A stretch of 53,115 nt of DNA, from the NCBI RefSeq assembly GCF_947631635.1, contig NZ_CANRMB010000025.1, positions 1 to 53,115 of the forward strand, read 5' to 3'. The stretch comes from an uncultured Dysosmobacter sp. Lineage in GTDB: Bacteria > Bacillota > Clostridia > Oscillospirales > Oscillospiraceae. A program made the position numbers and the translations under genes. Position 1 is the stretch's first letter. The number at the start of each line of letters is the position of its first letter. The notes beneath the pieces are model-generated. The model saw nothing but the letters and a program-made list of their open reading frames with translations, ran no database searches and was not told where the DNA came from. This document shows positions 1-7,855 of the stretch, piece by piece.

Positions 1-2523
1 ATCGCTCCAAACATCCAGGGATTGCTGTGCCATTTTCTCTCTTTGACTTCCTTTAACTGCGTGTTTGGACACTCCCACGGTGAGCGTCTTCGGGTTCTTG
101 TACTCCACAGTGATGGTCTTGCCGTCCTGGACATAGGTAGCGGTCTTCTTGGCAGTATCCACCGTTACGGTAACGCCGTCACCGAGGCCATACTGCTCCT
201 TGACCATTGCCTGGACCTCGGCCTCTTTCAAAGTGGTCTCCGTGGTCTCGATGGTGTAGGTGGTGTCGCCTTCGGTGTGGCTCGTCTCGCCCTTATTGAA
301 GTGGATCGTCTTGCTGCCGTCCCGATAGTCATAGCCGCCGTCCGCAGCCTGCGTCAGGCCGTCCACCTTGATGATGGTCTCGACTTCTTTACCTTCCGGC
401 GCTGTGACTTCGGTTTTCACATCAATGGTCCAGGTGACCTTGGTCAGGCCCTCGAGTTCAGCGCCCGCGGCGTCCTGATTTTCCAAGAACGCATCCATTT
501 CCTGGGGAGTCAATGGCACGCCGGTGGTGAAGGTGTAGACCTTGGTGGTGATGGTATCGTTGCCGTTCTTGTCCTTGCCCGTGCCCTCGGTGGTTATTGT
601 GGTAACATTGCCATTTACAACGACAGTCTTGACCGTTGCGCCGTCAAACTGAGCCCCCTCATGGGTGGTGACGTTGATATCAACGCCCCCTTCGTCAGTG
701 TACGTAAAGTAAGCCTCATACGTCTTGCTGGGGTCCTCGCTGCCGCTCCACACCACGGTCTCGCCGCTGACATAGGCGCTGCCGTTGACGGTGTGGGTCG
801 TGCCGCCGGCGATCGTCTCGGGATCAACGCCCGCGACTTCCTTATTCACGGTCCAGGGAGTCTCTCCGCCGTCGGTGGTCTCCTTGGCCTGAACGGTATA
901 GGTATAGGTCCTGCCGTCGGTCCCTGTCACGGCCACCGTCCAGCTGTCGCCGGAATCGCTCGGCTGAAGAAGCGTCTTGATATACGCCTTATACGCCTCA
1001 TCAGTCTGTTCCACTCCGGCCACAGTGACTTCGTCCGCCTTGATCGCCGTCAGCGCCGCGTCGATGACCGCCTTATTCGTGGCATCCGCCGCGGCCTGGT
1101 CCTTTTCCGCCTGCGTCGCGTCGTGGTTCTCTTTATCGCCATGGGGATCAGGCACTGTCACGGTCACCTTCACGGCCTTCTTGACCAGCGCGCTCTGGGT
1201 CTCCGCAAGGGTCAGCTCATATTTCTCCCCGTCAACGATCTTGTAGATCTTGCCGTCGGTCTCATGATACTCATAGCCGGTGTCGGGCAGCAGTTCAAAA
1301 AGCTGCGCATTGCTCAGTTTCGCGATCTCACCGTCCGTCAGGTCCTCATATTTGACGGTATAGGTCTGGCCGTCCTTGACCACCGTCTTTGTGCCGTCCG
1401 GGTTTTCGGTGACCGTGGAGTTGCTGAAAAGCGCCTCGATCTTCGCGGCATCGCCGGTGTTCGTACTGTCATAGATGATGACGCCGCCGGTCTGGATCTG
1501 GACGTTATCCTCCTTGTCCTCCGCGGCCACCGTGGTGGTGGTCTGGCTGACCTGGATGCTGTAGGTGGTGGTGGAGCTCTCGCTGCTCTTGTCGCTGGTC
1601 ACCCGAACGGTCACGTCAGCGCCGTCTTTGACGTAAGTGTAGTAGACAGCGCCTTGCTCGTCCCGGTGCTCGTTCAGCGTCACGCCCAGGATCACGCCCA
1701 GCTCGCTGGAGCTCAAAGGCGCGCTTCCTTCCTCGCCCTGTTCCTCCACGACCTTCTCAAAGGTGACGGTGGTGGTTTTGACCGTGGTTTTTTCGTCGGG
1801 CTTAGACTCGTTTTCCTTCTTCTCCTTCACTGTAAAGCCGCCGACCTCTTGATTCTCCTCGAGGTCGGACAGGTTTTTGTCGCCGAGTCCCGCAGTGAGG
1901 GCACCACCCTGCTCCGTCTGCTCCTCTTCGGTCAGTCCGCCGGTGACGGGATCAGACGTGACCTGGCCGGTGACATCGGTGGTGGAGCTGGAGGTGGTGG
2001 TCTCGGTGGTGGAGGTCTGGGTGGTCTGGACCGTGTCGCCGTTCTCGTTGGTGCCGGTGGTGACCGTGGTGGTGGTCTCGGTGGTGGTGGCGCTGCCGTC
2101 CTCGTTGACCTCGGTCTTTTCGGTCACGGTGGTCTGGACGGTGCTGCCGTCCTCCTTGGTTTCGGTGGTCTGGCCGGTGGTGTGCTCGGCCTCGGGCTGC
2201 TGGCCGGTGGGCGCGGGGCTCTCCACCTTCGTGACGCTGCCGTCATCGGTCGTCTCGACCGCGCCGTCCTCCGTCTCCTTCGTGTCAGGATTGACGGTCA
2301 TGTCGGTGGTCGTGGCCCCGGTCTGCGGGTCGGTCTCGGGCGTGCCGACGGCCGACTTGATCTCCGTGGAAGGGGCGGCGGTCTCCTTCTGCTGATCCAC
2401 CGTGTTGATGTCGTCCGGGGTGTTGGGGTCCACATTTTCCACAGCTTGGGCCTCCATGGTGCCCGCGCTGGCGATGACCAAACCTGCGACTGCCGCTGGT
2501 ACCAGTTTTTCTAGTTTATTCAT
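1..2523 (-). CDS. Thr/Glu-rich secreted surface protein, 3' end outside window
   Basis: An uninterrupted leftward reading frame of 841 codons starts at the ATG at 2521-2523 and is still open at base 1. Residues 1-27 form a signal peptide: basic MNKLEKL, a hydrophobic core, and an AQA cleavage site. The mature part is extremely rich in Thr, Glu, Val and Asp, with loosely repeated pieces such as DGKTITVEYKN, DGQTYTVKYEDL and a run of TTET/TTVT between residues 80 and 150. No catalytic motif is visible. This is the composition of a long stalk or repeat-type surface protein, and any anchor would be beyond the edge. A GAGAGGGA tract about 8 bases upstream may be the ribosome binding site. Function unknown. 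The long open frame on the opposite strand is a shadow caused by the codon bias. Confidence 0.8.
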   Translation of the reverse strand, partial: MNKLEKLVPAAVAGLVIASAGTMEAQAVENVDPNTPDDINTVDQQKETAAPSTEIKSAVGTPETDPQTGATTTDMTVNPDTKETEDGAVETTDDGSVTKVESPAPTGQQPEAEHTTGQTTETKEDGSTVQTTVTEKTEVNEDGSATTTETTTTVTTGTNENGDTVQTTQTSTTETTTSSSTTDVTGQVTSDPVTGGLTEEEQTEQGGALTAGLGDKNLSDLEENQEVGGFTVKEKKENESKPDEKTTVKTTTVTFEKVVEEQGEEGSAPLSSSELGVILGVTLNEHRDEQGAVYYTYVKDGADVTVRVTSDKSSESSTTTYSIQVSQTTTTVAAEDKEDNVQIQTGGVIIYDSTNTGDAAKIEALFSNSTVTENPDGTKTVVKDGQTYTVKYEDLTDGEIAKLSNAQLFELLPDTGYEYHETDGKIYKIVDGEKYELTLAETQSALVKKAVKVTVTVPDPHGDKENHDATQAEKDQAAADATNKAVIDAALTAIKADEVTVAGVEQTDEAYKAYIKTLLQPSDSGDSWTVAVTGTDGRTYTYTVQAKETTDGGETPWTVNKEVAGVDPETIAGGTTHTVNGSAYVSGETVVWSGSEDPSKTYEAYFTYTDEGGVDINVTTHEGAQFDGATVKTVVVNGNVTTITTEGTGKDKNGNDTITTKVYTFTTGVPLTPQEMDAFLENQDAAGAELEGLTKVTWTIDVKTEVTAPEGKEVETIIKVDGLTQAADGGYDYRDGSKTIHFNKGETSHTEGDTTYTIETTETTLKEAEVQAMVKEQYGLGDGVTVTVDTAKKTATYVQDGKTITVEYKNPKTLTVGVSKHAVKGSQREKMAQQSLDVWSD

Positions 2524-2628
2524 AGTTACAATCCCTCTCTCATCCTGTTCCACGGATCGGTTCTGATTTTGAAGAATCCCGCATCATTTCAGGCCTTCCC
2601 TCCATAGATGCAGGCCCGCTTATGTGGT

Positions 2629-2778
2629 TCATGCTTCGGGAGCGTCCACCGCAGGCACCGCGTCATAGGCGGGGTCTGCCGCAGCCGCTGCTGTCAGCGC
2701 ATTGGCCGGAAGCGTTCCAACAAACATGGTCAATGTGCCGAGAGAAAATGCTTTATCCGCTGCTTCGTTCTTGCAAAT
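2629..2778 (-). CDS. Possible 49-residue secreted peptide, non-standard start
   Basis: The leftward frame has a typical hydrophobic export segment (FSLGTLTMFVGTLPANALTA) followed by an Ala/Pro/Asp tail ending DAVPAVDAPEA and TGA. A very good AAGGAGG lies at 2782-2788, but the in-frame codon after it is ATT, three bases away. The nearby TTG is in another frame and stops after seven codons. It is either a small secreted peptide with a rare start codon or the 5' remnant of a larger surface protein. It lies between the Thr-rich protein gene and a palindrome at 2887. Weakly supported. Confidence 0.3.
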   Translation of the reverse strand: MCKNEAADKAFSLGTLTMFVGTLPANALTAAAAADPAYDAVPAVDAPEA

Positions 2779-2886
2779 TTTCCTCCTTTTTCACCCAGCC
2801 GACACATACGAACATCCCACTTTAGGGATGCGGAGTTCTTCCCTTTGCCAATGTCATCCACTCATCCATATTCCGCCCCGCGCCGC

Positions 2887-2914
2887 GATAGACGAAATTA
2901 AAATTTTGTCTATC
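2887..2914. promoter_or_regulatory. Inverted repeat, putative operator copy 1
   Basis: The ends are GATAGAC and GTCTATC, a perfect 7-bp inverted repeat around an A/T-only centre. A closely related copy occurs at 3136-3160. The position upstream of two leftward secreted-protein frames fits an operator, but the regulator is unknown. Confidence 0.4.
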
Positions 2915-3135
2915 TCCGACAGGCAAAGTTACAAATATGTTCCTAATATAGCTATATGAAATATACCACACTCCGGTTCCCGGTGCAAGAGCTTTCCCCC
3001 AAATTTTGTAAGAAAAAACTGTACTGAAATCCTGCAGGATTTGAGGATTTTTGCAGCTTTTGAGCCAATGTCCGCACACGGTCCCCCAAAAGGGCGGCGG
3101 GGCGTGAGCCGCCTGCCGCAGTCCGGTCAGGTGTA

Positions 3136-3160
3136 AGACGAATTTTTAATTTTGTCTATC
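3136..3160. promoter_or_regulatory. Inverted repeat, putative operator copy 2
   Basis: AGACGAATTTT starts and ATTTTGTCTATC ends this site. It matches the 2887 copy at both AGAC/GTCT arms and through most of the A/T-rich centre, with the same 22-bp arm-to-arm length. The identical spacing in two copies 246 bp apart argues for binding by one dimeric regulator. Confidence 0.4.
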
Positions 3161-3364
3161 TTTTGGGGAAGCCGGGGCGGCATCCGCACGGGCGGATGCC
3201 GCCCTCATGAAAGCAGAGCCGCGCCGGCCGTCTGCGTGGTCAGAAGATGCCTCTCAAGCCCGTTTTTCCCAGTAGTTGCGATTATGATATAATATATGAT
3301 ATAATATATTTATACTCCCTCCAAATTTTGTATTCTGTCGTTTTTGCAACATGTGCTTTCAAAG

Positions 3365-3384
3365 AAGTATATTATAATATACTT
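3365..3384. promoter_or_regulatory. Perfect 20-bp palindrome upstream of rubredoxin
   Basis: AAGTATATTATAATATACTT reads the same on both strands. It lies about 110 bp upstream of the rubredoxin start, next to TATAAT-like hexamers. The form resembles AT-rich boxes of Fur/PerR or MarR-type dimers. PerR-type control of rubredoxin is known in clostridia, but the assignment here is inference. Confidence 0.4.
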
Positions 3385-3492
3385 ATAAACAAATCATTCG
3401 CTCAAACACCTGTAACTTCTACTGCGCAAAATCGTTGGACAGAAAGCAGAAAGATTCCATAAATGCCACACTATGATGAGGAGATAAAAACG

Positions 3493-3654
3493 ATGAAAAA
3501 GTATGTATGCGACGTTTGCGGCTGGATCTATGACGAGGCCCTGGGCGACCCCGATAACGGCATTGCTCCCGGCACGAAGTTCGACGCCCTCCCCGACGAC
3601 TTTGTCTGCCCCCTTTGCAGCGTCGGCAAGGACGAGTTCTCTGAGGTGCAATAA
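3493..3654 (+). CDS. Rubredoxin
   Basis: A 53-residue one-electron carrier with the complete iron site: CDVCGW near the N-terminus (Cys at residues 6 and 9) and CPLCSVGK near the C-terminus (Cys at 39 and 42), with the usual [12 protein letters not shown] core between. The length matches standard rubredoxins. I chose the ATG at 3493 over the in-frame ATG at 3463 because GAGGAG lies just upstream and the family begins MKKYVC. It probably donates electrons in oxygen or peroxide detoxification. The nitroreductase 62 bp downstream is likely in the same operon. The AT-rich palindrome at 3365 may control both. Confidence 0.95.
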   Translation: MKKYVCDVCGWIYDEALGDPDNGIAPGTKFDALPDDFVCPLCSVGKDEFSEVQ

Positions 3655-3715
3655 TCCGCAGTCACAAAACAACGGACAAACCCCCATTTCTTTATTCAAC
3701 TTTAGGAGGTTTCTT

Positions 3716-4579
3716 ATGAATTACAGCGCATTGATTCAAAACAGAAAATCCGTCCGTGAGTTTACGGATCAGAAGGTTTCCGCAGACGTACTGGCGGAGA
3801 TCACGGCATATCATCAGAAGTCCTGCCAGCGCCTGATCCCTGATTTGAAAACGGAGCTGCGTGTTTTCGGCGAAGATGCCGGCGAGGCTCTGCTCGGCGC
3901 CGCGGGCTACCAGTCCTTTTTGATTGGCGCGCCGCAGTATCTGGTCCTGCTGTCCGCCCAAGATCCCCACGCGGGTGAAAACGCCGGTTACATCATGGAG
4001 GATCTGATCCTGAAGCTGACCGATATGAATCTGAGCTGCTGCTGGCTTACCTTCACCGACAGCGCACAGGTGAAGCTGGCGCTGCATATCACCTCCGATA
4101 TGGATGTAGCCGCCATCGTCGCTTTCGGCTATGGCGCAAAGACCACCAAGCGCCTGCGCTTGAATATTCTGAGCATGTCCAATGTGGATATCTGTGCGCA
4201 GCGGCAGTACTTCGCGCCGAAGAACAGCATCCATGATATGGTGTTTATGAACACCTGGGGAAACCGTGATGGCGTGGATGAGTTCATCGGCTTCTACGAT
4301 GACATGCTGTGGGAGGCATTCTATGCCGCCAGCCTCTCCCCCAGCTATCTGAACAGACAGCCCTATGGCTTCGTGATCCGCGACGGCAAGCTCATTCTGG
4401 TGCGAAAGCCTGACAGCTACACTACGGAAATTGACGGCAAGCTGGATCTGGGTATCGTGCTGCTGCACTTCGCCAGTGTAGCCTCCCAGTGGGCCGGCAA
4501 AATCACCTGGAGCTTTGCGGATGACGAACAGCTTCAGCTTCCGGAAGGCCACACGGCCGTTGCTTCCTGCGCTCTGTAA
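3716..4579 (+). CDS. Nitroreductase family protein
   Basis: A 287-residue protein of the nitroreductase fold that uses FMN and NAD(P)H. The N-terminus NYSALIQNRKSVREFTDQKV carries the typical R-x-S-x-R-x-F motif that contacts FMN phosphate. The length and C-terminal LDLGIVLLHFASVA segment fit the TM1586-like two-domain members rather than the short 180-residue enzymes. The start follows a strong AGGAGG at 3704-3710. It is probably co-transcribed with rubredoxin and so may act in a redox-stress pathway. The substrate cannot be read from sequence. A hairpin at 4601 closes the unit. Confidence 0.85.
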   Translation: MNYSALIQNRKSVREFTDQKVSADVLAEITAYHQKSCQRLIPDLKTELRVFGEDAGEALLGAAGYQSFLIGAPQYLVLLSAQDPHAGENAGYIMEDLILKLTDMNLSCCWLTFTDSAQVKLALHITSDMDVAAIVAFGYGAKTTKRLRLNILSMSNVDICAQRQYFAPKNSIHDMVFMNTWGNRDGVDEFIGFYDDMLWEAFYAASLSPSYLNRQPYGFVIRDGKLILVRKPDSYTTEIDGKLDLGIVLLHFASVASQWAGKITWSFADDEQLQLPEGHTAVASCAL

Positions 4580-4600
4580 GAAAACAGCCGGTTATCAGGA

Positions 4601-4634
4601 ACCCCCTTGGAGACACTGTTCTCCAAGGGGGTTC
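4601..4634 (+). terminator. Stem-loop after nitroreductase
   Basis: AACCCCCTTGGAGA pairs perfectly with TCTCCAAGGGGGTT around a 6-base loop, 21 bases after the nitroreductase stop. No T-run follows, so it may be a weak terminator or an mRNA end protector. Confidence 0.6.
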
Positions 4635-4651
4635 TGCATTCGGTCACCGAT

Positions 4652-4806
4652 TAGAGACATTCAGTTGGTACAGGAGGCCGCAGGTCACGCCACCTCCGCC
4701 ATGGCTTTGCAATCCTATCGGAAAGGCCGCTTCTGTTGTGGAGCGGGTCTATTCTGCACAGGCTGTAAAGTTCAAAGCCCGCCATCCATTCGCCGCAAGG
4801 CTTTGA
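4652..4806 (+). pseudogene. Tyrosine recombinase C-terminal remnant A
   Basis: The frame reads RDIQLVQEAAGHATSAM followed by LQSYRKGR, which is the end of a tyrosine recombinase (the GH box and the catalytic-Tyr region, here SYRKGR). One base out of frame it continues as SVVERVYSAQAVKFKARH and stops at 4804-4806. Nothing of the N-terminal or HxxR parts is left. A related tail lies at 10145-10255. Confidence 0.6.
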
Positions 4807-4894
4807 TGGTCCCGCGCGGTCTAGAAGTCACGCAATGAGCTGCAAAACGGCTATTTCCATTGTCCTTGCTCTTTGGCACTTCTCAGAAGCGGGT

Positions 4895-5029
4895 CCCGTT
4901 GTTCCCATGGCCGTCCTTGGCAGGTCATGTGGTCAAGAAAGCCGCTCCCCGCCTATGGTATGAGCCATAAACGAGGAGCGGCTTTGCCTTTGTGTTGCCC
5001 CGGTTCTGATCTGCCGCGCCCTATCAAAG
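4895..5029. repeat. Dispersed stem-loop scar, copy 1
   Basis: The unit contains GTTGTTCCC, ATGTGGTCAAGAAAGCCG, a stem of AAGCCGCTCC with GGAGCGGCTT, then TTTGCCTTTGTGTTG and CTATCAAAG. Related units occur at 16057-16197 and 43300-43392. It sits directly after an integrase tail, as expected of a transcription-terminator region of a mobile element. Confidence 0.55.
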
Positions 5030-5044
5030 CGTATCGGCTGCGCG

Positions 5045-5926
5045 TTACACCCGGCCGAACTGCTCCCGCACCTCCTCCAGCAGAACCTCCGCCGCGGGGG
5101 AAAAGACCTGGTACTTTTTCCAGATCATATACATCTTCGTTTCCAGCGGCGGCGTCAGGGGGCGGAAAGTCAACTCGCTCTCCGGACTGGTATCCGCCAG
5201 CTTGTCGAAGGTGAGGGCGTAGCCCACTCCCTCCCGCACCAGGACGCTGGCGTTGTAGGCCAGATTGAAGGTGGCGACGATGCGAAGGGCGTCCATCTTC
5301 TCTTGAAACACCTTGGGGTAATCCTCCGTGATGCCCTGGCGGGAACAGATCAAGGGCAGATCCAATAGATCATCCACCCGGACAGCCTCCTTACCCGCAA
5401 GGGGGCTGTCCTTTCGCATAAGGACCCCGTAGCGGTCGGTGGCGGGCAGCTCCAGATAATTGTACTTGGACAGGTCTACCTCATGGACGATGATGGCGAA
5501 ATCCAAAAGCCCCCGGTCCAGCCGCTCGGTCACGTCGGCGGAATTGCCGCTTTGCAGGTGGAGCCGCAGGCCGGGATACCGCTCCAACAGGGCCATGTAA
5601 CACCGGGCCAGGTGCTTGATGCCGTCGGACTCGGCGCAGCCCACCCAAATATCCCCGCCGGTGAACTCGCCCAAGGACTTGAACTCATCCAGCGTCTTGT
5701 CCGCCATGTTCAGGATATCCTCCGCCCGTTTGCGGAGCAGCATCCCCTCATCGGTCAGTTTCACGTCATGGCTGCCCCGGACAAAGAGCTTCTTGCCCAG
5801 TTCCCCCTCCAGATCCTTAAGCTGCTTGGAAAGGGTGGGCTGGGAGATGTGCAGCCGCTCCGCCGCCCGCGTGACGCTCCCCTCACGGGCCACTTCCAGA
5901 AAATAGCGCAAAACCCGAAGTTCCAT
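5045..5926 (-). CDS. LysR-family transcriptional regulator
   Basis: A 293-residue LysR-type regulator. Residues 1-60 form the winged helix-turn-helix (MELRVLRYFLEVAREGSVTR, then AAERLHISQPTLSKQLKDLE). Residues about 90-290 form the periplasmic-binding-like effector domain, with LDFAIIVHEVD and REGVGYALTFDKLA. The start at 5926 is set by AGGAGG just upstream; an upstream in-frame ATG lacks one. The gene is divergent from the 6053-10080 redox operon, and the shared 126-bp gap has an inverted repeat. Members of this family usually bind such sites and respond to a small molecule, so control of the operon and of itself is likely. The ligand is unknown. Confidence 0.9.
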   Translation of the reverse strand: MELRVLRYFLEVAREGSVTRAAERLHISQPTLSKQLKDLEGELGKKLFVRGSHDVKLTDEGMLLRKRAEDILNMADKTLDEFKSLGEFTGGDIWVGCAESDGIKHLARCYMALLERYPGLRLHLQSGNSADVTERLDRGLLDFAIIVHEVDLSKYNYLELPATDRYGVLMRKDSPLAGKEAVRVDDLLDLPLICSRQGITEDYPKVFQEKMDALRIVATFNLAYNASVLVREGVGYALTFDKLADTSPESELTFRPLTPPLETKMYMIWKKYQVFSPAAEVLLEEVREQFGRV

Positions 5927-5959
5927 ATGACCGCCTCCTAAGGACAGTATAGCAGTCCA

Positions 5960-5982
5960 TGTTATTCCATTCAAGAATAACA
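5960..5982. promoter_or_regulatory. Putative LysR operator
   Basis: TGTTATTC and GAATAACA form a perfect 8-bp inverted repeat with a 7-base spacer, between the LysR gene and the operon promoter. It has the T-N11-A type symmetry expected of LysR sites. Confidence 0.6.
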
Positions 5983-6001
5983 TGAAATAGAAAACGAGTA
6001 T

Positions 6002-6030
6002 TTGCTATTTTGAGAGGGGGAAAATATAAT
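6002..6030 (+). promoter_or_regulatory. Promoter of the redox operon
   Basis: TTGCTA at 6002-6007, a 17-base spacer, and a perfect TATAAT at 6025-6030, 20 bases downstream of the LysR-type inverted repeat. The first gene starts at 6053 after AGGAGGTGG. Confidence 0.65.
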
Positions 6031-6052
6031 CAAATCATCAGGAGGTGGTCCT

Positions 6053-6301
6053 ATGCCGCATATCGCGGACACCCGGGGTATTCTGCGTGAAAACCTCTCG
6101 GATGCCGGATGTGATCTGGAGATGATCGAGCAATTTATGACGCTAGTCGAGCAGGGAAACAGAGAAGAAGGGCTGGCGCTCCTTGCCAAACACCGGAAGC
6201 GCCTGCTGGATTGCTGCCACGCTGAGCAGAAGAAGCTGGACTGCTTGGACTACTTGGTTTATCAAATGAACAAACAAGGGAAGAAACCCTCTCGATTTTG
6301 A
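6053..6301 (+). CDS. Small conserved-looking protein of a LysR-linked redox operon
   Basis: An 82-residue charged, mostly helical protein beginning MPHIADTRGILRENLSDAG, with KHRKRLLDCCHAEQKKLDCL and four Cys clustered in the second half (two adjacent CC). There is no signal peptide or membrane segment. It starts after a perfect AGGAGGTGG and ends 16 bp before the hydrolase gene, so it is the first gene of the operon. I do not recognise a named family. Its position next to a regulator suggests an accessory regulatory or redox-sensing role, which is only inference. Confidence 0.75.
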   Translation: MPHIADTRGILRENLSDAGCDLEMIEQFMTLVEQGNREEGLALLAKHRKRLLDCCHAEQKKLDCLDYLVYQMNKQGKKPSRF

Positions 6302-6317
6302 AAGGACGGGAACGCAT

Positions 6318-7286
6318 ATGGAATTGAAATTGACGGCTGAATGGGACAAAACTTTCCCCCAGAGCGACAAGGTGGAGCACCGCAAGGTGACGTTCCGCAA
6401 CCGCTACGGCATCACCCTGGCGGCGGACCTGTACCAACCCAAGGGCGCAGCGGGCAAGCTGGCCGCCATCGCCGTGTGCGGCCCCTTTGGGGCGGTGAAG
6501 GAGCAGTGCTCCGGACTGTACGCCCAGGCCATGGCGGAACGGGGGTTCCTGACCATCGCCTTTGACCCCTCCTTTACCGGCGAGAGCGGCGGCACGCCCC
6601 GCTACATGGCCTCTCCCGACATCAACACCGAGGACTTTCAGGCGGCTGTGGACTTTCTCTCGGTGCAGGACGACGTGGACCCTGAGAAGATCGGCATCAT
6701 CGGCATCTGCGGCTGGGGCGGCATGGCCCTGAACGCGGCGGCGCTGGACACCCGGATCAAGGCCGCCGTGGCCTCCACCATGTACGACATGAGCCGGGTC
6801 AACGCCAAGGGCTACTTTGACGCCGAGGACAGCGCCGACGCCCGCTATGAAAAGCGGAAAGCCCTGAACGCCCAACGCACCGCCGACTACAAGAGCGGCA
6901 GTTATGAGCTGGGCGGCGGCGTGGTGGACCCCCTGCCCGATGACGCCCCCTTCTTTGTGAAGGATTACTACGCCTACTACAAGACCGCCAGAGGCTACCA
7001 CCCCCGGTCCCTCAACTCCAACGGCGGCTGGAACAAGACCGGCTGTATGTCCTTCCTCAACCAGCCCATTCTGTGCTATGCGGATGAGATTCGCTCCGCC
7101 GTGCTGGTCATCCACGGGGAGAAGGCCCACTCCTGCTATTTCAGCCGGGACGCCTTCCAAAAGCTCAAGGGGGACAACAAGGAGCTGCTCATCATTCCCG
7201 GCGCGGTGCACACCGACCTCTACGACAGGACGGAGATCATTCCCTTTGATAAAATGGCTGACTTTTTCCGCAAAAATTTGACATAA
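6318..7286 (+). CDS. Alpha/beta hydrolase with a Cys in the nucleophile elbow
   Basis: A 322-residue cytoplasmic hydrolase of the dienelactone-hydrolase/YcjY-like group. The segment AFDPSFTGESGG follows strand 4. The nucleophile elbow is IGICGWGGMAL, so the usual Ser is Cys, as in dienelactone hydrolases. The late IPGAVHTDLYDR supplies the probable catalytic His, and HGEKAHSCYF lies near the acid residue. It sits between the small protein and an FMN reductase, 13 bp from the latter. It likely cleaves an ester or lactone of an aromatic or reactive metabolite, but the substrate is unknown. Confidence 0.85.
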   Translation: MELKLTAEWDKTFPQSDKVEHRKVTFRNRYGITLAADLYQPKGAAGKLAAIAVCGPFGAVKEQCSGLYAQAMAERGFLTIAFDPSFTGESGGTPRYMASPDINTEDFQAAVDFLSVQDDVDPEKIGIIGICGWGGMALNAAALDTRIKAAVASTMYDMSRVNAKGYFDAEDSADARYEKRKALNAQRTADYKSGSYELGGGVVDPLPDDAPFFVKDYYAYYKTARGYHPRSLNSNGGWNKTGCMSFLNQPILCYADEIRSAVLVIHGEKAHSCYFSRDAFQKLKGDNKELLIIPGAVHTDLYDRTEIIPFDKMADFFRKNLT

Positions 7287-7299
7287 GGAGAGACCAAGC

Positions 7300-7839
7300 A
7301 TGAGCAAGAACGTACTGATCATCACCGCCAGCCTGCGCCCCAACAGCAATTCCGACGCCCTGGCCACCTCTTTTGCCCAGGGGGCCAAAGAGGCCGGGAA
7401 CAACCTGGAGACCGTCAGCCTGAAAGGCAAGTCCATCGGCTTCTGCGTGGGCTGTCTGGCCTGCCAGAAAACCCAGAAATGCGTCATCCGGGACGACGCC
7501 GCAACCCTGGCCGAAAAAGTAAAGAACGCCGACGCGGTGGTTTTCGCCACCCCGGTCTACTACTACGGCCCCTCCGGCCTGCTCAAGGCCTTCCTGGACC
7601 GCTGTAATCCCATCTATCCCTCGGACTACGCCTTCCGGGACGTATATTTCCTGGCCACGGCGGCGGACACCGACGAGAGCGCCATGGACGGCCCCGTCAA
7701 GGCCATGGAGGGCTGGGTGGACTGCTTTGGGAAGGCCCGCCTTGCCGGGACGGTCTTCGGCGGCGGTGTGGACGCCCCCGGCCAGATCGCTGGCCATGAG
7801 GCCCTCCAAAGGGCCTATGAAATGGGCAGACAGGTGTAA
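7300..7839 (+). CDS. NAD(P)H-dependent FMN reductase (flavodoxin-like)
   Basis: A 179-residue flavodoxin-fold oxidoreductase. The FMN phosphate loop is TASLRPNSNSDALA at residues 9-22. The CVGCLACQ stretch near residue 50 and ATPVYYYGPSGLLKAFLDR near residue 85 are typical of the iron-sulfur-flavoprotein-like NADPH:FMN reductases. Only a partial Cys cluster (CxxCxxC, then C) is present. It starts after a GGAGAG and is spaced 13-16 bp from both neighbours. It likely reduces quinones, nitro compounds or flavin for the operon. Confidence 0.88.
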   Translation: MSKNVLIITASLRPNSNSDALATSFAQGAKEAGNNLETVSLKGKSIGFCVGCLACQKTQKCVIRDDAATLAEKVKNADAVVFATPVYYYGPSGLLKAFLDRCNPIYPSDYAFRDVYFLATAADTDESAMDGPVKAMEGWVDCFGKARLAGTVFGGGVDAPGQIAGHEALQRAYEMGRQV

Positions 7840-7855
7840 AGGAGGAGGGAGCAAT

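Larger units (their letters stand above)
2779..3364. other. Intergenic region with palindromes, no convincing gene
   Basis: No believable reading frame is present. The stretch holds two related 22-bp imperfect palindromes (from 2890 and 3136), a 16-bp perfect palindrome AAATCCTGCAGGATTT at 3027-3042, a strong GC-rich stem-loop at 3175-3204 (13-bp stem, ACGG loop), and a tandem GATATAATATAT repeat around 3287-3310 that contains several TATAAT-like hexamers. Confidence 0.5.

Noticed and set aside
22..2514. An 830-codon rightward open frame, rich in Gly, Leu and Arg
   Set aside because: It is the antisense shadow of the Thr-rich leftward gene, which has a signal peptide and a continuous frame. 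The rightward protein has no recognisable domain or ribosome binding site.
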